Shown: positions 8,917 through 16,865, numbered from the stretch's first letter. The stretch is DNA of 31,554 nt from an uncultured Enterococcus sp. (GCA_946409145.1 CAMJVA010000003.1:1-31554), one strand, 5' to 3'. Made by a program: numbers and translations. The notes: a model not told the origin generated them from the letters alone.

Positions 8917-9108
8917 ATGCGCTATACTATTGTTGTTTTATGGACATTAATTATTGGACAACTTGTAGGGTACATTGGAGGAGCTTTAAACCATCAAGCC
9001 TACAATCCTGTAACAACCTTTATTGTTTCTTTAATTGCCGGACTTTTAGTTATTTTGATTGGCTTTATTGCCATACCTGATAAAAAGAAAGCCACTGCTC
9101 AAAAATAA
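8917..9108 (+). CDS. Small DUF2929 (YjzD-like) membrane protein
   Basis: A 63-aa protein with two predicted membrane helices (about residues 3-22 and 31-53) joined by a short loop containing NHQAYNP, and a lysine-rich C-terminal tail. The start MRYTIVVLWTLIIGQ resembles the DUF2929 family, small membrane proteins of Firmicutes with unknown function. I start at ATG 8917, which follows AAGGAGGG by 7 nt; an ATG at 8893 adds eight residues but has no binding site. It sits divergent to dnaE and convergent to the drug exporter gene. Confidence 0.75.
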   Translation: MRYTIVVLWTLIIGQLVGYIGGALNHQAYNPVTTFIVSLIAGLLVILIGFIAIPDKKKATAQK

Positions 9109-9151
9109 AAATCCTTTCTTCCCTTTTAAAACGGGAGAAAGGATTTTTTTT
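9109..9151. terminator. Bidirectional terminator between DUF2929 and exporter genes
   Basis: A 12-13 bp stem with a one-base bulge (ATCCTTTCTTCCC with GGGAGAAAGGAT, 9111-9123 and 9133-9144) is flanked by A-rich sequence on the left and T-rich sequence on the right, so it can end transcription from both convergent genes. Confidence 0.85.
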
Positions 9152-10343
9152 AGTTTCTTTTAAATAAAGTTTTGCGAAAATTCACCACTGAAAGACAAAT
9201 ATTAAACATTACAAAAGCTGCTGTTACAATAAATACTGCAGAATAATTAAAGGCTTGCGCCACAGTGGACCCTACTAAAGGTCCTAAGACTTGCCCAAAA
9301 TTTTGAAACATCACATTAAAACTATAAATACGAGACACTCCTTCTTCTGGAGCTAACTTTCCTAAAAGAGTATTAATAGAAGGCATTAACGCCCCTGTGG
9401 AAAAACCTAGAAGAAAACGCAAAACACCTAATTGAAAAGGTGACGTTACAAAAGCCATGGGAAAATAGCATAACATTGAAAAAATAAGTCCTAGAACTAA
9501 AACTTTTTGGCTACCAATACGATCTCCGATTCTTCCTAAAATAGGGGAAGAAGCGACAGCAGAAATACCCGCAACTGAAACAATCATCCCACTAATAAAT
9601 AAAGTATTACTAGTATTTCCTGCTAATTGTCTCACATATAACGTTAAAATTGGTGAAATGGAGTTAATCCCTAGTTGTAACACTAAAGTTGTGACAAAAA
9701 GACCAATCATCATGGGCATATTACTCACTTTAGCAAAGACCGCTTTTGTAGGTAAGACATCTTTTTTCTCCACTGGTTTAAAGTCTTCTTTTACAAAAAC
9801 AATCGTTAAAATAGTGGTAATTAATAGCAAAATTCCAGTAATCACAAAAACATTTCTAATTCCAAACCACTGAGCTAGTGCCCCACCAATTAAAGGGCCA
9901 ATTAAATTTCCTGCAATGCTTCCTGTAGCTAAGGTTCCAAGAGCCCAACCACTTTCTTCTTTAGGCGCTTGTGAAGCAATCATGGCTGTGGCATTAGGAA
10001 TATAACCAGATAAAATCCCATTTAAAAACCGCATAACTAATAGCCAATAAACATTTGGCACAAAGGCTAACGAACCCATGGCAAAGGTCATTCCTACCGC
10101 TGCTCGAATCATCATTAACTTTCGCCCTTTTCGATCAGCTAAAGAACCCCAAACAGGAGAAATAATAGCTGCGGCAAAGGCTGTAACAGAAATAGCTAAC
10201 CCGGAATAAAATTCTACCCGATTAGTCGCAACTCCTAATTGCTCCACAAATACTGGAATAAATGGCATGACTAAAGAAAAACTCACTCCAGTAAAAAAAC
10301 ACCCTACCCACGCTACTGCTAAATTTTTCTTCCAAGCAATCAA
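9150..10343 (-). CDS. pmrA: MFS multidrug exporter, PmrA-like (DHA1 family)
   Basis: A 397-aa major facilitator protein expected to export drugs from the membrane or cytoplasm in exchange for protons. The hydrophobic profile fits 12 membrane helices in two halves. Loop 2-3 has the MFS signature SPVWGSLADRKGRK, and the second half repeats it as GRIGDRIGS. Helix 5 contains GPLIGG, the motif C of proton-coupled antiporters. The whole sequence aligns by eye with pneumococcal PmrA (start WKKNLAVAW, then MPFIPVFVEQLGV, FVPNVYWL and IPNATAMIASQ). The start is a TTG at 10343 with AGGAGG 8 nt upstream. It has its own promoter. Its substrates cannot be read from the sequence. Confidence 0.85.
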   Translation of the reverse strand: MIAWKKNLAVAWVGCFFTGVSFSLVMPFIPVFVEQLGVATNRVEFYSGLAISVTAFAAAIISPVWGSLADRKGRKLMMIRAAVGMTFAMGSLAFVPNVYWLLVMRFLNGILSGYIPNATAMIASQAPKEESGWALGTLATGSIAGNLIGPLIGGALAQWFGIRNVFVITGILLLITTILTIVFVKEDFKPVEKKDVLPTKAVFAKVSNMPMMIGLFVTTLVLQLGINSISPILTLYVRQLAGNTSNTLFISGMIVSVAGISAVASSPILGRIGDRIGSQKVLVLGLIFSMLCYFPMAFVTSPFQLGVLRFLLGFSTGALMPSINTLLGKLAPEEGVSRIYSFNVMFQNFGQVLGPLVGSTVAQAFNYSAVFIVTAAFVMFNICLSVVNFRKTLFKRN

Positions 10344-10374
10344 AAAAAATCCTCCTAAAACTTATGATAAGTTA

Positions 10375-10402
10375 ACTATACCGCAATTTTTTTCTGTGAC
10401 AA
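10375..10402 (-). promoter_or_regulatory. Predicted promoter of the PmrA-like exporter
   Basis: On the minus strand TTGTCA (10397-10402) is separated by 16 nt from TATAGT (10375-10380). Confidence 0.6.
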
Positions 10403-10406
10403 GAAT

Positions 10407-10446
10407 AAACTAAAAGGAGAACCAGTTTCTGGCTCTCCTTTTAGTT
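10407..10446 (-). terminator. Terminator of the NCS2 purine permease gene
   Basis: A 13-bp stem with one mismatch (10411-10423 with 10431-10443) and a 7-nt loop ends on the minus strand in TTTTAGTTTATT. Confidence 0.8.
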
Positions 10447-10473
10447 TTGTTGATTTTTTCCAGTTTATTCTTC

Positions 10474-11910
10474 TTATAAAATAGATAAAATAATAAAGTT
10501 AATGACAAATAAAACATTCACTACCCATAAAATAGGTGTCACATCTTTTCCTTTTCCTTTAAAAATTTTAATTAAAGCATAGAAGATAAACCCACAAGCA
10601 ATCCCATTAGAAATAGAGTAACTAAAGCCCATAAAGATAGCTGCAAAAAACGCCGGAATCGCTTCTTCTAAATTACTCCAATCAATATCTTTAAATGAAG
10701 CTAACATCATAACCCCCACAACAATTAAAGCAGGAGCAGTAGCTTGTGTTGGTACTACGGCTAAAAGAGGAGCAAAGAAACTAGCGATTAAAAACATTCC
10801 CGCAGTAACAACAGAAGTTAACCCTGTTCTTCCCCCTGCTCCAATACCAGCTGCTGACTCAACGAAAGTAGTTGTGTTAGAGGTACCAAAAATAGCCCCG
10901 ACACTTGTAGCAATGGCATCGGCAAAAAGTGCCCGGTCCATTTTAGTATTCATTCCTTTAGAATTATCTAACGCATCTTCGTCCGCTTTTGAAAAGATTC
11001 CTGTTCGGCGACCAGTTCCAATAAAAGTACCAATGGTGTCAAAAGTATCTGATAAAGAAAAAGCTAAAATAGTCATTAAAACTTCAGGAATTTTTCCTGA
11101 ATCACTGAAAAGTGACCCCATACCGCGACTAGAAAATGCTGCTCCAAAAGTTGTTCCTAATTCTTTAATAGAATTACCTAATGAGTTTCCTTGAAAATCA
11201 ATGGTGGATAAATCTACCACTCCCATAATAATAGCAACAATTGTACTGGCAATAATGGAAATTAATATCGCACCTTTAACATTTAAAACCACTAAAACAA
11301 TGGTTAAAATTAAAGCAATAATCGCTAAAATAATTTCTGGGGAATTAAAAGCCCCTAAGGCTGGGACCACAGAAGAATTGGTGACGACGGTACCAGTTCC
11401 TTTATTTGCATCTCCTAAAACTTGATAAGTTCCAGGGTCTGAGGTGAATTTTAAAAAGCCGGCATTTTTAATACCTACATAAGCCACAAAAACCCCAATA
11501 CCACCTCCAATAGCATGTTGTAAGCTTTCTGGAATCGCATGAATAATCATTTTTCTCACACGAGTAACGGTAATTAAAATATTAATAATTCCACAAATAA
11601 AAACCATGGCTAAAGCTTGTTCCCAGGAATACCCTAATCCAAAGACCACTGTGTAAGTGAAAAAAGCATTTAATCCCATTCCAGGAGCTTGAGCATAAGG
11701 GACATTGGCAAATAATCCCATGACTAACGTTCCAATGACAGCTGAAATAATCGTGGCTAAAAAGACAGCTTGGGTGGGCATCCCGGATTGACCTAAAATT
11801 GCCGGGTTCACGAATAAAATATAACTCATGGCAAAAAAAGTAGTGAGTCCTGCCATGACTTCTGTTGAGACAGAAGTTTTATTTTCTTTTAAATGAAAAA
11901 ACTTATCCAT
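10474..11910 (-). CDS. NCS2-type purine permease (AzgA/PbuG-PbuO subfamily)
   Basis: A 478-aa membrane transporter of the AzgA branch of NCS2, which takes up adenine, guanine or hypoxanthine with protons. Family features include the N-terminal FFAMSYILFVNP, APGMGLNAFFTYTV in helix 3 and SLSDTFDTIGTFIGTGRR in the substrate-binding region, followed by TSNTTTFVESAAG. Thirteen or fourteen membrane segments are expected. Which purine it carries is not decided by these motifs, so I give no symbol. The ATG at 11910 follows AAAGGAGC. The gene has a PurBox 75 nt upstream of its predicted transcription start, as does guaC in this window, which supports a role in purine salvage. No purine riboswitch is visible in its leader. 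Confidence 0.9.
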   Translation of the reverse strand: MDKFFHLKENKTSVSTEVMAGLTTFFAMSYILFVNPAILGQSGMPTQAVFLATIISAVIGTLVMGLFANVPYAQAPGMGLNAFFTYTVVFGLGYSWEQALAMVFICGIINILITVTRVRKMIIHAIPESLQHAIGGGIGVFVAYVGIKNAGFLKFTSDPGTYQVLGDANKGTGTVVTNSSVVPALGAFNSPEIILAIIALILTIVLVVLNVKGAILISIIASTIVAIIMGVVDLSTIDFQGNSLGNSIKELGTTFGAAFSSRGMGSLFSDSGKIPEVLMTILAFSLSDTFDTIGTFIGTGRRTGIFSKADEDALDNSKGMNTKMDRALFADAIATSVGAIFGTSNTTTFVESAAGIGAGGRTGLTSVVTAGMFLIASFFAPLLAVVPTQATAPALIVVGVMMLASFKDIDWSNLEEAIPAFFAAIFMGFSYSISNGIACGFIFYALIKIFKGKGKDVTPILWVVNVLFVINFIILSIL

Positions 11911-11955
11911 TTCCTGTATTGCTCCTTTTTGTTGTTATTTTTATTTTATAAACCT

Positions 11956-11984
11956 ACTATACAAAGTTTCCAAAAATACCACAA
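11956..11984 (-). promoter_or_regulatory. Predicted promoter of the NCS2 purine permease
   Basis: The minus strand has a good -10 TATAGT (11956-11961) but, 17 nt upstream, a poor -35 TTGTGG (11979-11984). A weak -35 is what an activator-dependent promoter would show, in keeping with the PurBox upstream. Confidence 0.5.
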
Positions 11985-12016
11985 GACAAATTCGAATTTT
12001 ATTCTTTCCATTCTCA

Positions 12017-12034
12017 TTATTGTTCGTGTTTTAC
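12017..12034 (-). promoter_or_regulatory. PurBox (PurR site) upstream of the purine permease
   Basis: The minus strand reads GTAAAACACGAACAATAA, containing the CGAAC core of the PurR box of Bacillus and Lactococcus. The core centre (12024) lies 68 nt upstream of the inner edge of the -10. An identical 18-mer lies upstream of guaC. A second, weaker TTCGAAT lies closer to the promoter at the spacing of a paired PurBox. Confidence 0.72.
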
Positions 12035-12062
12035 CAAAAAAGAGACTTTTTAGCGTTAAAAA

Positions 12063-12091
12063 TTGTCATGACTATTAAATTCTGTTATACT
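12063..12091 (+). promoter_or_regulatory. Predicted promoter of the Cof-type phosphatase gene
   Basis: TTGTCA (12063-12068), a 17-nt spacer and TATACT (12086-12091). The promoter is divergent from that of the purine permease. Confidence 0.65.
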
Positions 12092-12131
12092 GATTGGAAA
12101 TAATTTTTTCTCTAGGGAAAGGAGTGATTCT

Positions 12132-12965
12132 ATGAAAAAAATTATTGCACTGGATTTAGACGGCACCACCTTAAACAAACAATCCTTAATCACTGAAAGA
12201 ACAAAGGAAGTATTACACTTAGCTCAAGAAGCTGGACATTCGATTATTTTAGCCACTGGACGTCCTTATCCTATGAGCCGAATGTTTTATAGCCAATTAG
12301 GATTAAAAGATCCCATGTTAAACTTAAATGGAGCCATTGTTCATTTACCGGAAAAACCTTGGAACTTAGAAAAACATTTCACTTTAAGTCGGGACATTGT
12401 CTTTGATTTAATCGCTGAAAAAGAAACCTTAGGCTTTAATTTTATTGCAGCTGAAAATAAAGAAACCTTCTATATTGATGACTTAAATTATTACCAAGCG
12501 GCTTTTTTCTCTGACCAAGCCTCCAAAGAAAATTTACTGACACCTAAAACCTTATACCAAGACCCTGCTTCCATTATGATTGGGGCAACAGAAGAAAGTG
12601 TCCATTCACTAATTGACACTTTAAAAATGCGTTATGGCAATTTAGTGGAAGTCAGAACGTGGGGTGGTAATTCTCCAATGATTGAAGTGACGCAAAAAGG
12701 CGTCCACAAAGCCCATAGCTTAGAATATCTTGGAGCAAAGCTTTCATTTAAACCAAAAGATGTCATTGCTTTTGGGGATGAGAAAAACGATGTAGAAATG
12801 ATTTCTTGGGCAGGACATGGAGTGGCCATGGAAAATGGTACCTTAGCCGTAAAAGAAGCAGCAAATGACATGACGACTTTTTCAAATGATGCTAATGGTG
12901 TGGCGGAATACTTAGCGGACTACCTGCAATTAGAAAAAAACAATTTTACTTCTTATGCTATTTAA
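12132..12965 (+). CDS. Cof-type HAD-IIB family phosphatase
   Basis: A 277-aa cytoplasmic haloacid-dehalogenase hydrolase, likely dephosphorylating a small sugar phosphate or cofactor phosphate. Motif I is DLDGTTL (nucleophile Asp8, acid-base Asp10), motif II the Thr of ATGRP, motif III the Lys in GVHKAHSL and motif IV GDEKNDVEM near residue 217. The large inserted cap between motifs II and III is the C2B cap of the Cof/YidA type. The ATG follows AAAGGAGTG. Substrates of this family are broad and cannot be inferred. It has its own promoter and a terminator directly after, so it is a single-gene unit. Confidence 0.9.
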   Translation: MKKIIALDLDGTTLNKQSLITERTKEVLHLAQEAGHSIILATGRPYPMSRMFYSQLGLKDPMLNLNGAIVHLPEKPWNLEKHFTLSRDIVFDLIAEKETLGFNFIAAENKETFYIDDLNYYQAAFFSDQASKENLLTPKTLYQDPASIMIGATEESVHSLIDTLKMRYGNLVEVRTWGGNSPMIEVTQKGVHKAHSLEYLGAKLSFKPKDVIAFGDEKNDVEMISWAGHGVAMENGTLAVKEAANDMTTFSNDANGVAEYLADYLQLEKNNFTSYAI

Positions 12966-13002
12966 AAAAACCAATCCTAGTATTTAGGGTTGGTTTTTTT
13001 AA
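12964..13002 (+). terminator. Terminator of the Cof-type phosphatase gene
   Basis: The stem AAAACCAATCCT / AGGGTTGGTTTT (one G-U pair) ends in a run of T. It begins at the stop codon. Confidence 0.88.
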
Positions 13003-13123
13003 ATTCCGAACATTAAGAAAATAATCTGTTTAATTTTTTAGAAATCATTTGACTTTTTTTATCTGAATTTTTCCGATAAAAAAGAAGAATTTCTTGGAAT
13101 AATATTTTTTTAAATGTTATTTC

Positions 13124-13152
13124 TTGTTTTTTATTTTTTATTAACGTATACT
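13124..13152 (+). promoter_or_regulatory. Predicted promoter of the ABC exporter operon
   Basis: TTGTTT (13124-13129), a 17-nt spacer and TATACT (13147-13152). Transcription would start near 13159, giving a leader of about 200 nt before the first exporter gene. Confidence 0.6.
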
Positions 13153-13160
13153 TTATTTTA

Positions 13161-13174
13161 AGAAAGCGTTTCAA
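13161..13174 (+). promoter_or_regulatory. Possible catabolite-responsive element (cre)
   Basis: AGAAAGCGTTTCAA matches 12 of 14 positions of the CcpA site TGWAARCGYTWNCW. It covers the predicted transcription start, a position at which CcpA normally represses. The first T is missing, so this is tentative. Confidence 0.3.
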
Positions 13175-13201
13175 AAAAAACGAAAGAAAGGATGAGGGAA
13201 A

Positions 13202-13285
13202 ATGCTTCAAACACTTTTAATCAACACTCACTTTATGACAATTTCATCTACCCCTACTCCTTTTAAAATAGCATGTTCCTTTTAG
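13202..13285 (+). CDS. Predicted leader peptide of the ABC exporter operon
   Basis: A 27-codon ORF encoding MLQTLLINTHFMTISSTPTP plus seven residues. It starts with ATG preceded by AAAGGATGAGGG, a plausible ribosome binding site, lies wholly between promoter and terminator, and its stop codon is 15 nt before the terminator stem. Position and context match BmrB of Bacillus subtilis, the leader ORF whose translation governs read-through into bmrCD when ribosome-targeting antibiotics are present. The peptide itself shows no similarity that I can recognise, and it is rich in Thr, Ser and Pro. Its function is inferred from layout only; it would probably act by being translated instead of as a stable protein. 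Confidence 0.55.
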   Translation: MLQTLLINTHFMTISSTPTPFKIACSF

Positions 13286-13298
13286 TAAACGTAACTTT

Positions 13299-13331
13299 AG
13301 GACACTATCTTTTTAAGGTAGTGTCTTTTTT
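13299..13331 (+). terminator. Attenuator terminator upstream of the ABC exporter
   Basis: The stem GACACTATC / GGTAGTGTC (13301-13309 and 13317-13325, one G-U pair) has a 7-nt loop and is followed by six T (13326-13331). It lies between the operon promoter and its first structural gene, so RNA polymerase must read through it to express the exporter. Confidence 0.85.
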
Positions 13332-13364
13332 GTGCCAAAAATTAAGAAAATCGAGGATTTTACA

Positions 13365-15104
13365 ATGAAAGATGTTTTTAATTACCTTTTAGAATACTTC
13401 AAAAAACATAAATGGCGCTATGTGAGCATTGTTTTTTTCATGTTAATTGCCAGCTTTATGTATGTGGTTCCTATTTACCTTATTCGTATTTTTATTGATC
13501 GTATTTTACAAGATGATTTCACCAAAGATATTTTGCTCACGTATGTTCTCCTGTTTTTTGCCTCTATTATTCTCGCTTATATAAGTGAATTTATTTGGAA
13601 TTATTATATTTTCATTGGCTCTTATGATATGCGCAGAAACCTCCGAGGAGAGCTTATGGCTCACTTTTTAAAAATGCGCCCTCCTTTTTACGAACATTTT
13701 AAAATTGGTGATTTAATCACCCGTTCTTCAGATGACGTGCAGGTCATGGGGATGACCACAGGATATGGTATTATGGTGTTTTTAAACACGAGTGTTTATT
13801 TGAGTTTTATTTTAGCCATGATGATTTTTACTGTTTCTTGGAAATTAACTTTAGTCGCTCTTATTCCTATGCCTCTTTTAGCCTATTTTATTTTTAAATG
13901 GGGCTCTTTAGTGGACAGTAAGTTCACTGAAGCGCAAAAAGCGGTTTCGGAAATGAACAGTGATGTTTTAGAAGTCATTGACGGCATTCGTGTGGTGCGT
14001 GCTTTTGGACAAGAAGAAGCCGTAAAAAATAAATTTCAAGAAAAAACAGCTGAAACTTTAGAAAAAAATAATGACGTTTCAGAAATTGATTCTCGTTTTA
14101 ACCCGTTAATTACTATTTGTCTAGCCTTAAGTTTTGTGGGCAGTTTTTCCTTAGGTGCTTTTTTAATTGAAGCAAAAGAAATTACCATAGGAGCCATGGT
14201 TTCCTTTCAAGTGTACTTAGGCATGATTGTGTGGCCGATGATTTCTGCAGGAGATTTAGTCAATGTCATGCAACAAGGACGCGCTTCTTTAAGACGGATT
14301 AAAGAAGTTTTAAACAAAGACGATGACATTAAAGCTACAGGAACGCTTCCTTTAAAGACCATTAAAGAAATTACCTTTAAAGATTTTTCTTTTCATTATC
14401 CTAATGAAAAAAGAAATGTTTTAAACCAGTTAAACCTTACTTTAAAAGCAGGAAAAAGTTTAGGCATTGTGGGAAAAACTGGGAGTGGAAAAACTACTTT
14501 CTTACAACAGTTTACTCATATTTATCCTTACTCAAGCCTTCCACCTTTTATTAATGGACAAGCTTTAACCCTTTATAAACGGGAAGATTTAAAAGAAAAG
14601 TTCACTGAAGTGCCTCAAGAACACACTTTATTTTCCAGAAGTATCAAAGAAAATTTATTATTTGGTAAGGAAAATGCCTCTGATCAACAACTTTTAAAAG
14701 CTTTAGAGCTGGCTTGTTTTAAAGATGAGGTTCTTAAAATGAAAGATGGCCTGAATACTTTAGTCGGAGAAAAAGGAATCTCTTTATCTGGAGGACAAAA
14801 ACAACGACTTTCCTTAGCAAGAGCTTTTTTACGTGAAGGAGAATTTCTCCTTTTAGACGATGCCTTATCGGCGGTGGATGCTAAAACGGAACAAAAAATT
14901 ATCGCCAATCTTAAAAAAATTAATAGAACTTTGGTTATTGTCACTCATCGTCTTTCTGCTGTTTCTGACTGTGACACTATTATTGTTCTCACAGAAGGAA
15001 AAATCAGTCAACGTGGCACCCATGAAGAGTTAATCCATACTCCTGGCTGGTATCAAGAACAATATTATCATCAACAAATTAAAGGAGGGGTAACACATGT
15101 TTAA
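13365..15104 (+). CDS. bmrC: ABC exporter half-transporter, BmrC/YheI type
   Basis: First half of a heterodimeric multidrug ABC exporter in the cytoplasmic membrane. The protein (579 aa) has six membrane helices in about residues 20-300, then an ATPase domain with Walker A GKTGSGKT (near 370), signature LSGGQ (near 475) and Walker B LLLDD (near 498). The residue after the Walker B Asp is Asp instead of the catalytic Glu, so one of the two ATP sites is degenerate, as in BmrC and LmrC. The frame is open from a GTG at 13332, but that codon abuts the T-tract of the attenuator; ATG 13365 has GAGG 8 nt upstream and yields the usual start MKDVFNYLLEYFKKH. It overlaps its partner by 8 bases. Confidence 0.9.
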   Translation: MKDVFNYLLEYFKKHKWRYVSIVFFMLIASFMYVVPIYLIRIFIDRILQDDFTKDILLTYVLLFFASIILAYISEFIWNYYIFIGSYDMRRNLRGELMAHFLKMRPPFYEHFKIGDLITRSSDDVQVMGMTTGYGIMVFLNTSVYLSFILAMMIFTVSWKLTLVALIPMPLLAYFIFKWGSLVDSKFTEAQKAVSEMNSDVLEVIDGIRVVRAFGQEEAVKNKFQEKTAETLEKNNDVSEIDSRFNPLITICLALSFVGSFSLGAFLIEAKEITIGAMVSFQVYLGMIVWPMISAGDLVNVMQQGRASLRRIKEVLNKDDDIKATGTLPLKTIKEITFKDFSFHYPNEKRNVLNQLNLTLKAGKSLGIVGKTGSGKTTFLQQFTHIYPYSSLPPFINGQALTLYKREDLKEKFTEVPQEHTLFSRSIKENLLFGKENASDQQLLKALELACFKDEVLKMKDGLNTLVGEKGISLSGGQKQRLSLARAFLREGEFLLLDDALSAVDAKTEQKIIANLKKINRTLVIVTHRLSAVSDCDTIIVLTEGKISQRGTHEELIHTPGWYQEQYYHQQIKGGVTHV

Positions 15105-16845
15105 AACCCTCATCTACCTTTTTAGCTATTTAAAATATCATAAAAAAGTTTTTCTTTTCGGTACTTTTTTATTAATTTTAGCTTCCTTTTTAGAACTTTC
15201 TAGCCCCCTTATTGCTAAAAATATTATTGATAAGGTCATGACTCCAGCTTTTGAAAATGAACATTTAAGGGTCTCTTTCCTCTTTTTTCTCTTGGGAAGT
15301 TATTTAGGATTAAATGTTTTAGGGGCGTTATGTCGCTACATTAGTTTGTTAAACCTTAGAAAAATGTCCAATAAAATTGTAAAAAAATTACGGGATGAAT
15401 TATTTTCTCATCTTCATCACTTACCTATTTCTTATTTTGATCACTATCCTGCTGGAAAAATCGTCGCTAGAATTACTTCAGACACTGAGGTATTGCGCTC
15501 TAATTTTTATGTAAATGTTTTAAGCACCATGTTAAGTAATTTTATAACCATTATTGGGGTTTTTATTGCTATTGCCCTTTTAAATCATTGGTTAGCCTTA
15601 GGATTGTTAATTTTAATTCCAGTTTTATTTATTTGGCAAAAAATTTACAGTCACTATGCTACTAAATATAATTTAGCCATTCGGGAATACACTTCACAAA
15701 TCAGCGGTCAATTAAATGAATTTCTCCAAGGAATGAAAATCATTCAAGCTTTCCAAAAGGAAAAACAGCTTTTAGGCGAATTTAAAAAGACAGTGGAAAA
15801 ATGGTACCAAGCAGGACGAAAATACTTACTGTTAGATTCTGCCATTGCGTGGGGCTTTGCTAATTTTTTGAGAAATATGACCATTTTAATTGTCATCTAT
15901 GTTATTTCCACTCTTTATTTAAATCAACAATTGACGCTTTCTGCAGGACTTTTATACCTTTTCATTGACTACATTAATCGTCTCTTTGATCCTATTGACG
16001 GGATGATTCAAATTTTTGCCACGATTCAAGAGTCCATTGCTTCAGGAAAAAGAATTATGGATTTTGCTACTTTGCCAGTAGAAAATGAAGGAGGAAAAGA
16101 CCTCGTTGTAACAAGTGGCGCAGTTAAATTTAGTCATGTTTCATTTAGTTATTTAAAAGATCAATTAGTCTTAAAAGATATTAACTTTGAAGCGCATCCA
16201 GGAGAAACCATTGCTCTTGTTGGTCAAACAGGTTCAGGAAAATCTAGTATTTTAAATCTCCTCTTTCGTTTTTACGATCCAAACGCTGGGGAAATCTTAA
16301 TTGATGAACAAAATATCGCTACTTGCAACAAAAAAAGTTTACGTAAAAATATGGCCATTGTGTTACAAGACCCTTATCTTTTTACAGGAACCATTGCTTC
16401 TAATATTACTTTAGGAAACTCTGAAATTTCTGATGAACAAGTCATGGACGCTTTAAAAAAAGTGGGAGCGGATTATTTAATTTCCCGTTATGAAAAGGGA
16501 ATTCATCATCCTGTAGTAGAAAAAGGAAGCGCCTTTTCCTCTGGAGAACGACAACTCATTAGTTTCGCTAGAGCATTAGTTTTCAATCCTAAAATTTTAA
16601 TTTTAGATGAAGCGACTAGCCACGTGGACACTCAAACAGAAAGTATTATTCAAAAAGCCATGAACGTATTACAACAAGGACGCACCACATTTATCATCGC
16701 CCATCGACTCTCTACAATTAAAGAAGCTAAACAAATACTTGTTTTAGACCAAGGAAAAATTGTCGAAGCTGGAAGCCACGCCACTTTATTAAAAGAAAAA
16801 GGAATTTATCAAGAAATGTATCAAATGCAAGCAGAACAACTATAA
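15097..16845 (+). CDS. bmrD: ABC exporter half-transporter, BmrD/YheH type
   Basis: Second half of the exporter, 582 aa, with six membrane helices followed by an ATPase domain: Walker A GQTGSGKSS (near 376), a modified signature SSGERQ (near 481) and Walker B ILDEATS (near 503) with the catalytic Glu intact. Paired with the degenerate Walker B of its partner, this gives one working and one impaired ATP site, the hallmark of BmrCD, LmrCD and TM287/288 exporters. AAAGGAGGGG lies 6 nt upstream of the ATG inside the end of bmrC, so translation is probably coupled. Likely substrates are antibiotics or other amphiphiles, inferred from the family and from the attenuator. Confidence 0.9.
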   Translation: MFKTLIYLFSYLKYHKKVFLFGTFLLILASFLELSSPLIAKNIIDKVMTPAFENEHLRVSFLFFLLGSYLGLNVLGALCRYISLLNLRKMSNKIVKKLRDELFSHLHHLPISYFDHYPAGKIVARITSDTEVLRSNFYVNVLSTMLSNFITIIGVFIAIALLNHWLALGLLILIPVLFIWQKIYSHYATKYNLAIREYTSQISGQLNEFLQGMKIIQAFQKEKQLLGEFKKTVEKWYQAGRKYLLLDSAIAWGFANFLRNMTILIVIYVISTLYLNQQLTLSAGLLYLFIDYINRLFDPIDGMIQIFATIQESIASGKRIMDFATLPVENEGGKDLVVTSGAVKFSHVSFSYLKDQLVLKDINFEAHPGETIALVGQTGSGKSSILNLLFRFYDPNAGEILIDEQNIATCNKKSLRKNMAIVLQDPYLFTGTIASNITLGNSEISDEQVMDALKKVGADYLISRYEKGIHHPVVEKGSAFSSGERQLISFARALVFNPKILILDEATSHVDTQTESIIQKAMNVLQQGRTTFIIAHRLSTIKEAKQILVLDQGKIVEAGSHATLLKEKGIYQEMYQMQAEQL

Positions 16846-16865
16846 AAAACAGTTCACAAATAAAG

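Noticed and set aside
10874..11425. Two plus-strand ORFs opposite the purine permease gene
   Set aside because: Antisense shadows of a well-supported membrane protein, without start signals.
11911..12060. Purine riboswitch in front of the permease
   Set aside because: The leader is short and AT-rich and lacks the conserved aptamer loops; the PurBox explains purine control better.
13013..13210. Minus-strand ORF of 65 codons in the gap before the ABC exporter
   Set aside because: Low-complexity Lys/Phe/Leu product from AT-rich DNA, no ribosome binding site, and it overlaps the exporter promoter and leader.
13332..13364. GTG at 13332 as start of the BmrC-type gene
   Set aside because: The codon directly abuts the terminator T-tract and has no ribosome binding site; ATG 13365 has one.
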